Source: Heterostelium album PN500 (Eukaryota; Evosea; Eumycetozoa; Acytosteliales; Acytosteliaceae). Taken from it: a stretch of 64,000 nt of DNA. The position numbers and the translations under genes are program-made. Location: NCBI RefSeq assembly GCF_000004825.1, contig NW_008805091.1, positions 210,015-274,014 on the forward strand, given 5' to 3'. Each line of letters opens with the position of its first letter. The stretch's first letter is position 1. Under the pieces are notes generated by a model. The model ran no database searches. It had not been told where the DNA came from and saw only the letters and a list, made by a program, of their open reading frames with translations. Shown here piece after piece: positions 11,901 to 23,900 of this stretch.

Positions 11901-12735
11901 TAATCAAAAATATGTATATATATTAACTTTAGATTATTGTTAACATTTTATAGCTCATTCAAATGGTATTAGAGTAAAAGAAAGAAGAACACAATTGACA
12001 ACAATTGCAAAAGATCGTCATGAAGCAAAAGCAAAACTTCAGAAAAAGTATTTCAATCATGTCGATGATACCATTCCAATCTTTAGTTTTGTTGGTAGAA
12101 TCGTTTTGCAAAAGGGTGTTCATCTCATTTTGAATGCAGTGCGTGAGTTGATCGGACACTATCAAGGAAAGATTCAGGTACTGGTCGGTGGTATGGCCAA
12201 TATGAAAGATCCATACGCCAGCAGTTGTGCATGGAGTATGCAAGCGCTCTGCAAGCAATTCCCAACATCGTTCTGGGCCGATCCAGATTCGTTCTTCTCC
12301 GACGGTTCACTGGTCAATCTCGGTTCCGATTTCGGTTTGATGCCATCGCTCTTTGAGCCATCGGGTGTCGTCCAACAAGAGTACTTTGCCGCTGGAACAC
12401 CGGTGATTGCATTCAAGACCGGTGGACTTAAAGATACTGTTTTCGAGTACAATCAAATCGATGAAACCGGCAATGGTTTCACTTTCGAAGCTCATAAACA
12501 CACCGATTTCGTTCAGGCGATTCACCGTGCCTACGCTATCTATCAGAACCCACACCACTACCAAAAGATTCGTGAACGTTCCTACGAGTCGGTACTCGAC
12601 ATGTCTGTGGTAGCCGAAGCATGGGCAAAGGAATTCTCACGTATGCGTAGATCGATCTGGGCAGACAAAACATTGGTCGATGAAAATTGTGCCAAACTTT
12701 TATCTGAGCAACTTCAGTCAACTAAATTAAATTAA
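5993..12735 (+). CDS. Alpha-glucan synthase-like fusion: low-complexity/helical N-terminus, GH13 amylase-like domain, GT5 glycogen/starch synthase domain
   Basis: Exons 5993-11670, 11754-11870 and 11954-12735 encode about 2,190 residues. The frame shifts by one base near 9054-9057 (a GGGG run), so the assembled sequence is interrupted there. Residues 1-680 are Ser/Asn/Pro/Gln-rich. A helical region of unknown function (about 680-950) follows. A GH13-like barrel then carries the nucleophile region VRIDSGH (Asp codon 9636) and the acid/base FLSEVYW (Glu codon 9903). The C-terminal GT5 synthase begins near 11040 with FITPEIGRFSTVGGVG and contains the retaining-transferase E-x7-E motif FEPSGVVQQE plus GTPVIAFKTGGLKDTV. 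The domain order matches fungal alpha-1,3-glucan synthases (Ags1/Mok1), but I see no signal peptide or membrane helices, so a soluble, cytosolic enzyme making or remodelling an alpha-glucan from a sugar nucleotide is inferred. Confidence 0.88.
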
Positions 12736-13030
12736 TAATTGTTTTAAACTATTTGAAAAAAATTAAAGCATCACTCATATTAATACCCTATAAATTTTCT
12801 TGAACTAAACTCTGATTTATTTTAGCTAATTGGTTTCTTGTTCATTTTTTAAAATAGGTCACAGAATTTTCTCTAAGTGTCCAAACATTTGTTAAAAGAT
12901 ATTGTGCGATAAAAGTGGTAGTTGGAAAGAGAAAAGGTTTTTTTTTCGTCGTCATAATCAAGAGTAAGAACACACTAAATAACTAAAGAAAGAAGTCACA
13001 AAGGAATACCAACTACAAATCGTGGAAATT

Positions 13031-14034
13031 TCAGAAATCAACAATCTTTCGAATCCTATGTTGTTGGGGACCAACAAAATCAAAATTGTCGACAATGTAA
13101 GAAACGATAGGTCCAAAGAATGAGAGGGAGTTCTCTGCATCTATAATTATAGTATGTGGAGGCAGATAATCTTTGGTGGTGATCTTATCTCTTGAGAGAT
13201 TTTATACTATGACAGATAATATTGTCGCAGAACTGGCAATTTTATTGGTTTTTGGCTTCCTTTTCGCTGCCAGTGATCTTTTCATGCTCCTCTTTGATAG
13301 TGTCCATTGTGAGCTGACTCCCTCTACCAATAGTATGCTTTCCATTAAACATTAGGTAGACAGATCCCTTACCTTGTTTGTAGAATGAGAACCAATCCCA
13401 CGTGGCGCCAGCCGCATTCAGATACACATTAGAGTTTCTGGGTGGTTGTTCCAAACACCCAACCTCGTCAAAGTAATCGTTGTAATTCTCGTTGGGGAAT
13501 CGGTGGGCATGAACAATAACCTCTCCTTTTTGTTTATGGATAGATTAGTTGGTGATTTGAAAGTTCCACTACACTACCGTTTTGGATGGATAGTACTTTT
13601 TCTGAAAAGTAAGGACCTTGAAGATGAGTTACCATAAGAGGTAACGATGCTGATATATCGTGAGGGGTATTGCGACTAAACCATTGTTGGGTGTATTAAG
13701 TTTCCATACTCTTTGAGGAGTCTTGATTTACCAATTCCCGGGGTTCCAATACAGAGCACGATATTGTGCTTCACTCGGCTCCCGGGAGATGAATCACTCT
13801 CCCAATGAATTTCAATGATCTGCCTCATTTTCAAGAGAGTGGTTTCTCAACCGAGGAAAGGGAATGAAAAACCAAAGGTCTTCTCACTTTTGTCTTCAAC
13901 AATAGGTTTACCTTTGATTCTTTCGGGATCATGGCCATGTATAATAAGATCAAAAGAATTTAGATTTTGTAAATCGACATTGTACTGGGATAAGAGACAT
14001 CTGATACTTCACGGCATTGAATTTGGATGGTGAG
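13031..14034 (-). pseudogene. Decayed P-loop NTPase gene
   Basis: Read on the minus strand, several frames of coding quality follow each other, separated by stops and frame changes. They are a segment with HGHDPERIKGKP; a P-loop segment LCIGTPGIGKSRLLKEYG (P-loop at about 13724-13750); a segment around FFDEVG-like residues (NDYFDEVGCLEQPP) and NAAGATWDWFSFY ending at 13242; and a final piece with LPPHTIIIDAENSLSFFGP ending near 13031. At least four disruptions exist, so this is a true relic. A P-loop followed by this kind of sequence is reminiscent of Crinkler/RHS-type NTPases, which occur in multigene families in several protists; that assignment is inference. GC content is clearly above the flanks. 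It sits directly behind the glucan synthase gene and next to rearranged pieces of it. Confidence 0.65.
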
Positions 14035-14260
14035 TCTAAGTCTTTAAAAAAAAGTATAAACTTTGGTGGTCATTACGATTATGTGATAGGAGGATATAAA
14101 CATAAATGCACAATTGTGTTTGAGAAATACAAATAAAATTGTATTTTTTGCATCTGCATTTTATTTTAATTTTTTTTAAAGGAATAATTTTTTTAAGAGG
14201 TGTATTCCTTTTAATATTTATATCCCAATAATAGAATGTATAAAGTAATTTAAATTGATT

Positions 14261-14303
14261 AACTTACCAAATGCTGGTGGGAATTGTTATAATAACTTAG
14301 AAA
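14261..14303 (-). repeat. Inverted fragment of the glucan synthase exon 2/intron 2 boundary
   Basis: The 43 bp match, with few mismatches, the reverse complement of about 11836-11876. This includes the end of exon 2 and its GTAAG donor, seen here as CTTACC on the plus strand. It is a non-functional piece of the upstream gene in opposite orientation. Confidence 0.75.
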
Positions 14304-14325
14304 ACAAATCATAAAGTTATGTTTT

Positions 14326-14450
14326 AGCCGAAGCATGGCAAAGGAATTCTCAAGTATGTGTAGATCTAGATCTGGGCAGACAAAACATTGGTCGATGAAA
14401 TTTGTGCCAAACTTTTATCTGAGCAACTTCAATCAACTAAACTAAATTGA
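14326..14450 (+). repeat. Direct duplicate of the glucan synthase 3' end
   Basis: About 125 bp are over 90% identical by eye to 12611-12735, the last 41 codons of the glucan synthase gene. There is a one-base deletion near the start and a changed stop codon (TGA instead of TAA). Similarity does not extend into the 3' flanks. It cannot be expressed as a gene by itself. Confidence 0.85.
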
Positions 14451-15928
14451 CTTTTATCAATTAATTTGCAAAAAAACATAATAATAAATTTTATATATTA
14501 TATTGGGATATGTGTTTTTTTTTTTTTTTGCAAAACAACAACTATTTTATGACAGGTCATGAATGTCAAAAAAAACCACAATTTATTCTGTGAATTGAAA
14601 AAAAAAACATACAAAATTTTTAAAAATATCCATTTTTTTGTAACACAAAAAATCTCAAAACCATTTTTTTTATTTTATTTTTTTTATTTTTTATTTTTTT
14701 ATCTTTCATTTGTATACAATAAAAAAAGAGTGATCAGATCTGGGTCTTCTATTTTACACTATTATTATAATAAAAAACAATCAATTTCAAAAATCTAATT
14801 AACCTTAGGTTTATTTTTTCCATTCAAATAATCATAGATTCAATTTTATATTAGATTTATAGATATCGAGAATTCTATAATTAATTAATTTATTTCAAAA
14901 TAAAATCAACTTTCTCAATTTTATTTTTTTGGTAAGACATCAAACATTAAAATTAATAAGATCTTCAAATCAAATCAAATAAAAATATAGAAAAAAAAAA
15001 ATAGATAGATAATTATAAAAATATTACCGTTATAGATATTTGAAAAAAAAAAATTGAAAAAAAAAAAATATTTTTTTTAAAAAAAACAATCTTTGCTCAC
15101 ATACAATATTATTTATTATAACCCTTTTTTATAACAATTGTTGTCAATAATATCAACCTTAAATTATCAACAATAACAGAACAGTCGATAACAGCAATAC
15201 TGTTGTTACTTTTTTTAGAAGAAAAAAATAGATATTTAAACTTTGATTTAAAGATCAAAATTAGAATTAGATTAGATTAACAACACCTATATAAATACAG
15301 TTCACATTAACAAAACATTCAACACAACAACAGCAACATAAACACAATTTTTGTTGGGTGAATAGTAATATAATACCAATCTTATTTGTTTTTATTATTT
15401 TCAGTTTCTGTTATTGGGTTTTTTATTTTAGATCAAACCAATTGATCTGTTTGGAGTGGTGGTAGTGGTCCTGTGTAACATTTATTGTATTAAAGTAGAG
15501 TAGTGGTAGACCATCAAGTAATATTTTATTTATTTATTTAAAATTATATATATTTATTTTATCAAATTATTGTTGTTTCATTTTATCTTATAATAATTGT
15601 ATCTTAATCTCAACAACACAAAAAAAAAAAAAAAAAAAAAAGCAAAAAAAATACTAAATCTTGATAACTTAATTTTTTTATTTTTTACAATATCCAATAA
15701 TTATTATAATTAATTAATTATAGCAGTGATTTTTTTGTATAGAGATAGAGAAAAGATAATCAAAAACATTTGTAGTATTAGTAGTCAGTCAGACATTTTA
15801 GTCAGTTTTTTAAGTTTTAAAATAGTCAAAAGCAAAACAAATAGTTAAAAAGAATAGTAGTAGTAGTAGTAGTAGAAGAAGGAGATTGGTTGTATATTTA
15901 TTTATTTTCTTTATATATAGTATAAAAG
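14451..15928. other. Long AT-rich intergenic region
   Basis: This 1.48-kb spacer has dense oligo-A and oligo-T runs. The ORF-like frames (for example 14559-14798) are made of Phe/Lys/Ile homopolymers and are not credible genes. An AGT/TAG microsatellite lies at about 15856-15877, directly upstream of the next gene, in the likely 5' UTR or promoter. Confidence 0.6.
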
Positions 15929-18900
15929 ATGTCGAGCGATACCATACAATTAAAGGTTCGTTTGGTCGACAAAAAGGTATTCAAAAAGTTTCAATTCTTT
16001 CCAAAAAAGTCAGTGAAAGAGGCTCGTCTCTTCATTGCAAAGGAATTGGAGGTTGATCCAGAACAATATGGTCTGTTCTTACCACCACGTGACGACCAGA
16101 ATGGAATTTGGTTCCGTGATGACTATCCATTGGATTTCTACGGACTCGAAGGTGAAACAGATCAGAAAGAAGCAATGTTATTCAGTGCAAAACCTGAAGC
16201 TGCATTAATGGTAAATAAATAAATAGATTAGTTAAAAAAAAATAGTAAATACTAATATAATGATCATTAGGAATTTGTTGAATTCAAGAAAAGATATAGA
16301 CCTATTAAGGTAACAAAGGGAGGTGATCAATACAAGACAGTGATGGTTGACGATACCATGAATGTTGCTGATGCCATTACAAACATTTTGACACAAGTAC
16401 CTGTTAGCAGTGCTATTTCAGAGTCAGAGTTATTCTCAATGAGTGAAGATGAAGGTATGTCTTGTTGTAGTTTTTTTTTTAAAACTTATTCAAAACAAAA
16501 TATTAATATTTTTGATTTTATTTAAATTTTGTGTTTTGTAGTTGAGGTATTGTCAGGTGATATGACAATTAGAGAACAAGGATATGTAGGTGAATGTACA
16601 ACAGGTCTATTAAAGACATCAAAGGGTGAGGTTAACCTCTATGTAAAAGTACCATATTGCGAAGGTTGGATCATGAGAAAGCGTGGTGGAAATATTATGA
16701 AAGGTATCAAGAATTGGAATAAACGTTGGTACACACTTAAAAAGAATAAGTTAATCTATCACAAAGCCAAGGGTTTGGGTCCTGAAATGGGTTGCATCTG
16801 GATGAAAACTGTTCAAGCTGTAAGACCCGTTAGAAATGTTACTGATATTCCAAATAAATATGCAAAAGTAAGTTATCAATCAAATCAATCAAATATTAAA
16901 TGATAATATGATATTAATTAATTTTATCTTTTATCTTCTTTTTTCTATTTACTTTTTTTAGTCATGTTTTGAAATTGTTACACCAGCAAGAACTTATGTT
17001 ATGTTGGCAAATAGTGCAACTGAAATGAAGAAATGGGTGGATATTCTTGATTTCTCGAGAAGAATGTTTGCTTATGAGACTCATTTCTTTGGTGTTGCAA
17101 GTAAGGGAAGTAAGATGTCGTTGGTTGTCAAGGGTAATAGCGCCAATGAAGAGTCCGATGCTTCAGAGTCTGAGGATGAATCCAAAAAGAAAAAGAAGGA
17201 AGAAGCTGAAGCTGTTGCCGCTGCTGCCGCTGCCGAACAAGAAAAGCAAAGACTGGCAAAGGAGGAAGAGGAGAAAGCCGCCAGACAAGAAGAGCAAGAG
17301 CGTGTGGAACGCGAGGCAGAAGAAGCCAGAAGAAAGGCACAGGAAGAGGAGGAACAACTCAAGCGACAACACGAAGAGTTCCTTGAGAAACAGAGACAGC
17401 TCGAGTTGGAGAAGCAGAAACAATTGCAAGATCAACTCGAAGAGGATCGACGACTGGAGGAGTTGATGCAACAGATGGAAATGGAGCAAGACGAACGTAT
17501 CAAGCTCAAGGAAGAACAAGAGCGTATCGAACAGGAGCGTATCGAATCTGCCAAGAGATTGGAAGAGGAACAAGAGCGTGTCAGAAAGGAGGTCGAGCGA
17601 TTGGAACAAGAACGTCAAGAAGCCGAGAAGAAAGAGCAAGAGCGCCAGGAGGCAGAGCGTCAAGAAGCCGAAAGAAAGGAACAGGAGAGACAAGAACGCG
17701 AAAGAGAGTCCGAGAGAATCAGATTGGAGGCAGAGGTCGAGAGACAGAGATTGGAGACCGAGAGATTGGAGCAAGAGAGACAGATGTTGCTCGAACAAGA
17801 ACGTATCGAACAAGAGAGATTGTTGGCAGAGCAAGAAGAGAACGAAGCAGACGACCTCTTGCAACAATTGGAACAAGAGAACCAAGAAGAGGAACAACGT
17901 CAAATCGCCGCCAAGCGATTGAGATCGATGCAAGCTCGTTTGGAATCGGTCGAAGCAGAGACACCAGATCTCAAATACTTACTCTCCGAAGCATCACTTG
18001 CTACTCCAGAGAATCTTTTAGTAGGATGGGCAAATTATATTACCTCCGATTGTAAATTACCAAGCAAACCAATATTAAATCTTCAATCAGTTGAAGCTGT
18101 AAGTAGAAAGAATATTATAATTATAAGTTTGATAGATCGATATTCTAACTTTATTTGTTTATTATTATTATTTAGAATTTGGATAAATATATTCACTTGT
18201 TACACAAGTTGGAACCAGAATCGTTTACATTGAGAGCATTGGATTTAACATCGAATGCAGAGAAAGCAGAACTCATTGTACAAGAGTTACAAGAGTTTGG
18301 TGTTGACACCATCAAGGTTGAACAATTGTTATCGGAAGATCTAGACACTCAAGTCAATGTTTTACTCACTGTGTACGAAGAGGTTGGTGGTAACTGGGAA
18401 GAAGAATTCCAGACTCAAGTTGTATCCAAGAGATTGTTTGCCACCAAATATATTACACATATACTTCAAGCTTCACCCATTTCACAATTATTACCATCTA
18501 CACCATTTGAAATGTTGAAATCGATTATGGATGGTCAAATCTTATGGTAATGAAATTAGATATATTAAGATGAAATATTTTGATTGATTCTAACTTTATT
18601 CTTTTTTTTTATTTTGTAGTTATTTAATTAATTCAATTTTCCCAGGTACTATAGATGAAAGAGTTGTAAAGAGAAATAGCCAACTATCACCAAAATCCAA
18701 TCTCAATGTTGCCATCAATTGTTCTCGTGCTTTGGGTGCCAAACACGAGTCAATAACCAAAGATAGTTTGGCATCGTTGAGTACATCGGATCTTCATAAT
18801 ATCGTTTGGGAGATTGTCGAAACCTGTTTGTTGCAAGCGGCCGATCCCGCTAAGCAACGTTCTCTCTTCCATTTGATGCGTGCCGAAACTAGAAATTCCT

Positions 18901-19982
18901 TTAGACAGCTGGAGCGTGAGAAGGTCATGCTTCGTTGGTTCAACTATCATCTTCGTAAGATCTGTAACCGTCAAATCAATAACTTCTCTGACGACATGGA
19001 GGACTGTGAGAACTACGCCTACTTGTTCGAGGTTATCGCACCACAACTCAGTCGCAAGGATGAAATTCTCAGCGAGAGCGATTGGGAGCGTCGTGCAGAG
19101 ATCGTCTTGGATATGGCTTCGAAGCTCGGTTGTATGCCACTGTTGACACCACGCGATATCGTAGAGACAGAGAACAGCAAGCTCAACTTGTTGTTTGTTG
19201 CCGATTTAATGCGTGTTTCACTTGCATTGCCTGCCTACAACTTTAGTGTTGATGAGCATCTTGTCGATCAGGTCGCCAAGTCCAGCGAACAGAGCAACAA
19301 CGATCAACAGCTTCTCGAGTGGATCAACCAGATGGGATTGGGTGTCGATGCAAGCAGTCTCCTCGAGGACTTTAGAGATGGAACATTGTTTTTGAAGATC
19401 TTTGACAAGGTGTTGCCCGCCGGTACCGTCGATCAAAAGAAACTCAAGATCGTACCAAACAGTGTCTTTAAGAAGCTGGAACTCTTCAACTATACAATGG
19501 AGATTTGTCACAAGTTCAAATTGAATGTTGCCGGTATTGCCGGTACCGATCTACTCAATGGCGACATCCGTTCGAATCGTGCCATTCTCAATCAGGTACG
19601 TAGATATCTTGGAGACAAGGTAACTATCGACGTTGTTACAGCACACCAAAAGGAAGCACTCAAGTGGTGCAACAGCAAAGTAGACTTGGAATCAACCAAA
19701 GTCAAACCAATCCAATCATTTAAAGATCAATTCCTTCAAGACAGTCTGTTCCTTTTGGAGCTATTGGAAGCACTCAGTCCAAAGACAATCGACAGATCAT
19801 GTATTTTCACCGGAACAACACTCTCTGAGGAGCAAGTAGAGTCGAACGCACGTTACTTTTTGAGTTCGGCATGGAGTGCACAATACCCCATTCAAGCACT
19901 ATGGGAAGATGTCGTAAAAGTTCGTTCGAAATCTATTAAACACATAGTAGAGACATTCCAAGAATATAATAAAATTGATTAA
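15929..19982 (+). CDS. Talin F0/F1-like, PH, coiled-coil and fimbrin (four CH domains) actin-binding protein
   Basis: Six exons, 15929-16210, 16271-16454, 16542-16867, 16962-18098, 18176-18546 and 18620-19982, join in phase to 1,220 residues. Residues 1-155 resemble the talin F0-F1 head (GLFLPPRDDQNGIW...LDFYGLEG; EFKKRYRPIKV...VMVDDTMNV). A PH domain spans about 194-297 (EGWIMRKRGG, WNKRWYTLKKNKLIYH, MKKWVDIL). A charged Glu/Arg/Gln coiled coil runs from about 330 to 595. The rest is a fimbrin/plastin core: CH1 (GWANYIT; DGQILCYLINS; PGTIDERVV), CH2 (LRWFNYHLRK; NNFSDDMEDCENYAYLFEVIAP; LTPRDIVETENSKLNLLFVADLM), CH3 (LLEWINQMGL; FRDGTLFLKIFDKV) and CH4 (ALKWCNSKV; LFLLELLEALSP). Classic fimbrin has EF hands at the N-terminus; here these are replaced by talin-like and PH modules. 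An actin-bundling protein recruited to membranes by phosphoinositides is inferred. Confidence 0.92.
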
Positions 19983-20961
19983 AAAGAAAAATAATCTTTA
20001 TCTATCTATATATATCATAATATAAATTAAAAAATTAAAAATTGGCAAAACAAACAAACAAACAAATAATATTACAACTTTTTTATTAAATATAATATTA
20101 ATCACGTAATTATAATTTATGATTTTTAATTATGATGATCATTAACACAATACTAACAACATCAACATAATGAATAGTTATTTTGTATCACTCAAAACTG
20201 TTTAATTTCATGTGTTTGTTTTAGATCGGGGTTCTATTTATAGTGCTTATACGATCATATATGAAATTTTTTTTAAAAAAAAAAAACAAAAACATAAAGT
20301 TCACAGATTAATTGTTAATTAACATTTTTTTTGTTTTTTTTTAATCTCAGTCAATCAATCAGTAATCAAACAAACAAACAAACAAACATAACAAACACAA
20401 ATAACAATAAACAAAAAAAGAAAATAAAAATAAAAATAAAAAATAGAAAATAACAATAGTAATAATAATAATTAGATTATAAATAAATATGTATATTAAT
20501 TTTAATATCAAATTTGATGATTTAATTTAATTTTTGCTGATTATTGAATAAATACCTGTCTATAAAAAATATTATATATTTTTTTTATTAATTTAATTTT
20601 AAATTGTTTATAAATTAATAGTAAAAGTTTTATTTTAAAACAAAAAACACCAAATTAAGATTAAAAAAAAAAGCTGACCAATCAACATCATAGTTTTTTT
20701 TTTTGTAATTTTTAACAACATTGATATCACCCCTTTTTTATATATAACATTTAATAGCAAAACAAAAAGAAGTGATTGATTTTTATTTTAGATTTATATT
20801 TATTATTATTATTATTAGTTTTTATGTATATATGTAATTTTAATTAGATTAAGATAGATTAGTCACTTACTATTTGTTAGTCAGTCAAGTCAATCAATCA
20901 AATTAAACAAGTTGATAAGTAGTAGTAGTAGTAATAGTATTAGTAATAGTATTAGTCAATA
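19983..20961. other. AT-rich intergenic region
   Basis: A 979-bp spacer with ACAA and CAAA repeats (around 20050 and 20370-20400), long T and A runs, and a TAG/GTA trinucleotide stretch at about 20918-20955 just before the spnA start. No gene or structured RNA is recognised. Confidence 0.6.
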
Positions 20962-23900
20962 ATGTTTAGTAAATTCAATATATTAAAAAAGTCAACGTCA
21001 TCCTCCAAGAAATCATCGGACGATGCATCTTCGGTGGTTTCATCATCGCCGGCGCTGGCAGCGATCGCCGCACCGCTGGAACCCAAAGACTATGACTATT
21101 CAGTCAGTGTCTTGGTGATGGGTCTTGCAGAGGCTGGAAAGACAACACTGCAGCGCCAGCTCGATGTCATGTACGGTACGAAACTACTCGATCCAAAGTA
21201 CTACCAGCGATTGATCTATGGAAACACGATCGCAACACTCATCAGACTTATAGAGAATGCGGATCGCGTCAACATTTCATTCTCAGAGGATAACACTGAG
21301 CGTGTCAGACGTGTATTGGCAACGCCAATAGAATTGGCAAGGAATCGTCTGCCTAGATTCCCTCTGCGACTCGGCTACGATTGTAAATGTCTTTGGGAAG
21401 ATCCAGATATGCAAACTATGTTTCACTATGCAAATTGTTGTCCAGAGTACAGAACTCCTGGTCGTACAAAATAGTATGTTAATTAAGTTTATATATGGAT
21501 ACAATTGAAATATTAACATTTTATTTTAAAATCAAAAAACAATAATAATAGTTATATGGAGAATATGTTTAGAGTGTTTTCACCAGAGTTTACACCAACT
21601 AGACTGGATATTATTAGTGCATATGAACAGGTTGACCATCCTCAACACTCAACGCTCACCTATAGACGTTTAAAGATGGAGTTGACATGCGCACCAACCA
21701 AACCAATACAGAGAAAAGACTGGAATGCAATTGCATATCATGAACCACATTATGTATTCTATGTTGTTTCATTAAAAGAGTAAGTTGGTTGGGTTTGAAA
21801 AAAACAAAAACAATTGATAGTTTATTGATTCAATTTACTAATATTATTATTATTATTATTATTATTTTGTTTCTAATAATAGTTATCATACAGCAGATGA
21901 ATTGTTAAATACTTCATTGATTCCAACACCCACTTGTACCAATCATTATCACAATAATATTTTGTTGGAATCGTTGGCAGCATTAGAGTCATTTTCAAAT
22001 TCAGAGGTTTTCGAAAAAGCTCATTCCATCTTTTTGATTTTCAACACCAGTGAGACATTCGTTCATAAACTAAAGTTCTTTGATCTTAAACACTGTTTCG
22101 AAGATTACAATGAAGGTGTTGATCACAAAAAAGCAATAGATTATATAACAAACAAATTTACTCAAATTGTAAGTTGAGTTAATAATAATAATTATAATAA
22201 TAATAATAATGATATGAACTGAAAAACAACTTATTAATCTTCTATTCCTTTATTATTATTTTAAAACTTAGTTGGTAGAAAAGAATAAACCCTATCAAGC
22301 ATATTCAATTAATTTATTGGATCAAGAGGATACCAGAGTGAAATTTGATTCAGTTTTAGATTATATTATTCCAGATGCAGAAAATCGTGGACTGTTCGAA
22401 TCGATACCATCGAGTTCACTTCATCCCACTTCTGTGCTTCCTCATTCAAGTAGTATCGTTGTCAAACCACTCAATGACAATCACATTGAAATCAGCAGTG
22501 CAATAACCTCTACGACATCGACACGTGCCAATCATACCAATGGCTCTGTTATCGGATCGTCAAACAACTCTATCAGCAGTGCGCTCGCTGCATCGTCACT
22601 CGATGACGATACACAGAGCAATGCTAGTACGAGTACTGCATCCAGCTTCACCAATCCCGACCCAATATACCAAACAACATCATCAACACAGGCAGAGTCT
22701 GTCATACCACCGCTGTCACTCTCCTCACCGTCAACAAAGAAACCCAAAGTAAAGGTCGATAAAAAGGAACAGAAAGCAGAGAAACTACGTGAGAAGGAGC
22801 AGCTGCGTTTGGAGAAAGAGCAACAGCGTTTGGAGAAGGAGCAACAGCGTTTGGAGAAAGAACAACAGAATCGTCCGGACAAGGAGCAATTGCGAGTGGA
22901 GAAGGAACAACAGCGTTTGGAGAAGGAGCAGCAACGCGCAGAAAAGGAGAGAGAAAAGGGAGCTGCCAGTGAATTGAAACGTGCGGAAAAGGAAAAACAA
23001 GAAAAAGAAAAAGAGAGAATCAGATTGGAGAAGGAGCAACAGCTTAAAGATAAAAAGGCCGCCGCTGCTGCTGCCGCTACCGCTACAACCACCACTAACA
23101 ATAATAATGTGGGTACATCTAAACCAAAGAAAAAAGGAAAAGGATTATCAGTTCAATCTGGATTCACTTCAATACAAGGTCGTAGAAAGAATATGGAGGA
23201 TGCACATGCTGTCATTGATAATCTTAATGTAAGAGAAATATTTATTTGTTAAACAACAATACAATCAATATATTAATATTTATTATTCTTTTAGGAAATG
23301 TTTAAACAAGTTCCAAGTAATGAGAATTGTTCATATTATGCTGTTTATGATGGTCATGGTGGAGTTCAAACTGCTCAAGCATTGGAACCAATTGTTCATA
23401 AGTGTATAGTAGAATCAAGTTCATTTAGTTCTGGTAACTATGAACAATCTATGAAAGAAGGTTTTGATGCTGCCGATAAGTATGTAGAATGTTTGATTTA
23501 GAGAATTCAATATTGGGATATACTAATTTATTAATTGTTATTATTAAAGACTTGTAATACCAGTTTGTGAAAAGAGTGGATCGACAGGTGTTGCAGCGTT
23601 GATTGTTGGTAATACATTGTACACAGCAAATGTTGGTGATTCCGAGTGTGTAATTGCTCGACAGAATGCAACATCCTCTTCGAAATCACCTGTATATGAC
23701 ACTCAGTTGCTAACCTATAAGCACTTGGCAAATGATGAAAAAGAAAAGATTAGAATTACAGAGATGGGTGGTATGATTATTTTTGGTCGTTTATTTGGAT
23801 CGCTGGCAGTGGCACGTTCGTTTGGTGATCGTGAATACAAAGAAGGTGAGAAAAAGTTTGTAACATCAGAGCCGTTCACTCAGGTGATCGATCTCACACC

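Noticed and set aside
14183-14216. Imperfect hairpin AAGGAATA...TATTCCTT suggestive of terminal inverted repeats
   Set aside because: Only about nine pairs around a 16-base loop in AT-rich DNA; no matching second copy and no target-site duplication.
17163-17933. Long minus-strand Leu/Phe-rich open frame opposite the coiled coil
   Set aside because: It is the antisense shadow of the Glu/Gln/Arg-rich coiled-coil exon; no start context or splice logic, and the plus-strand frame is fully explained.
22532-23101. Minus-strand Ser/Cys/Phe-rich open frame in spnA
   Set aside because: Antisense shadow of the Lys/Glu/Gln repeats of Spalten.
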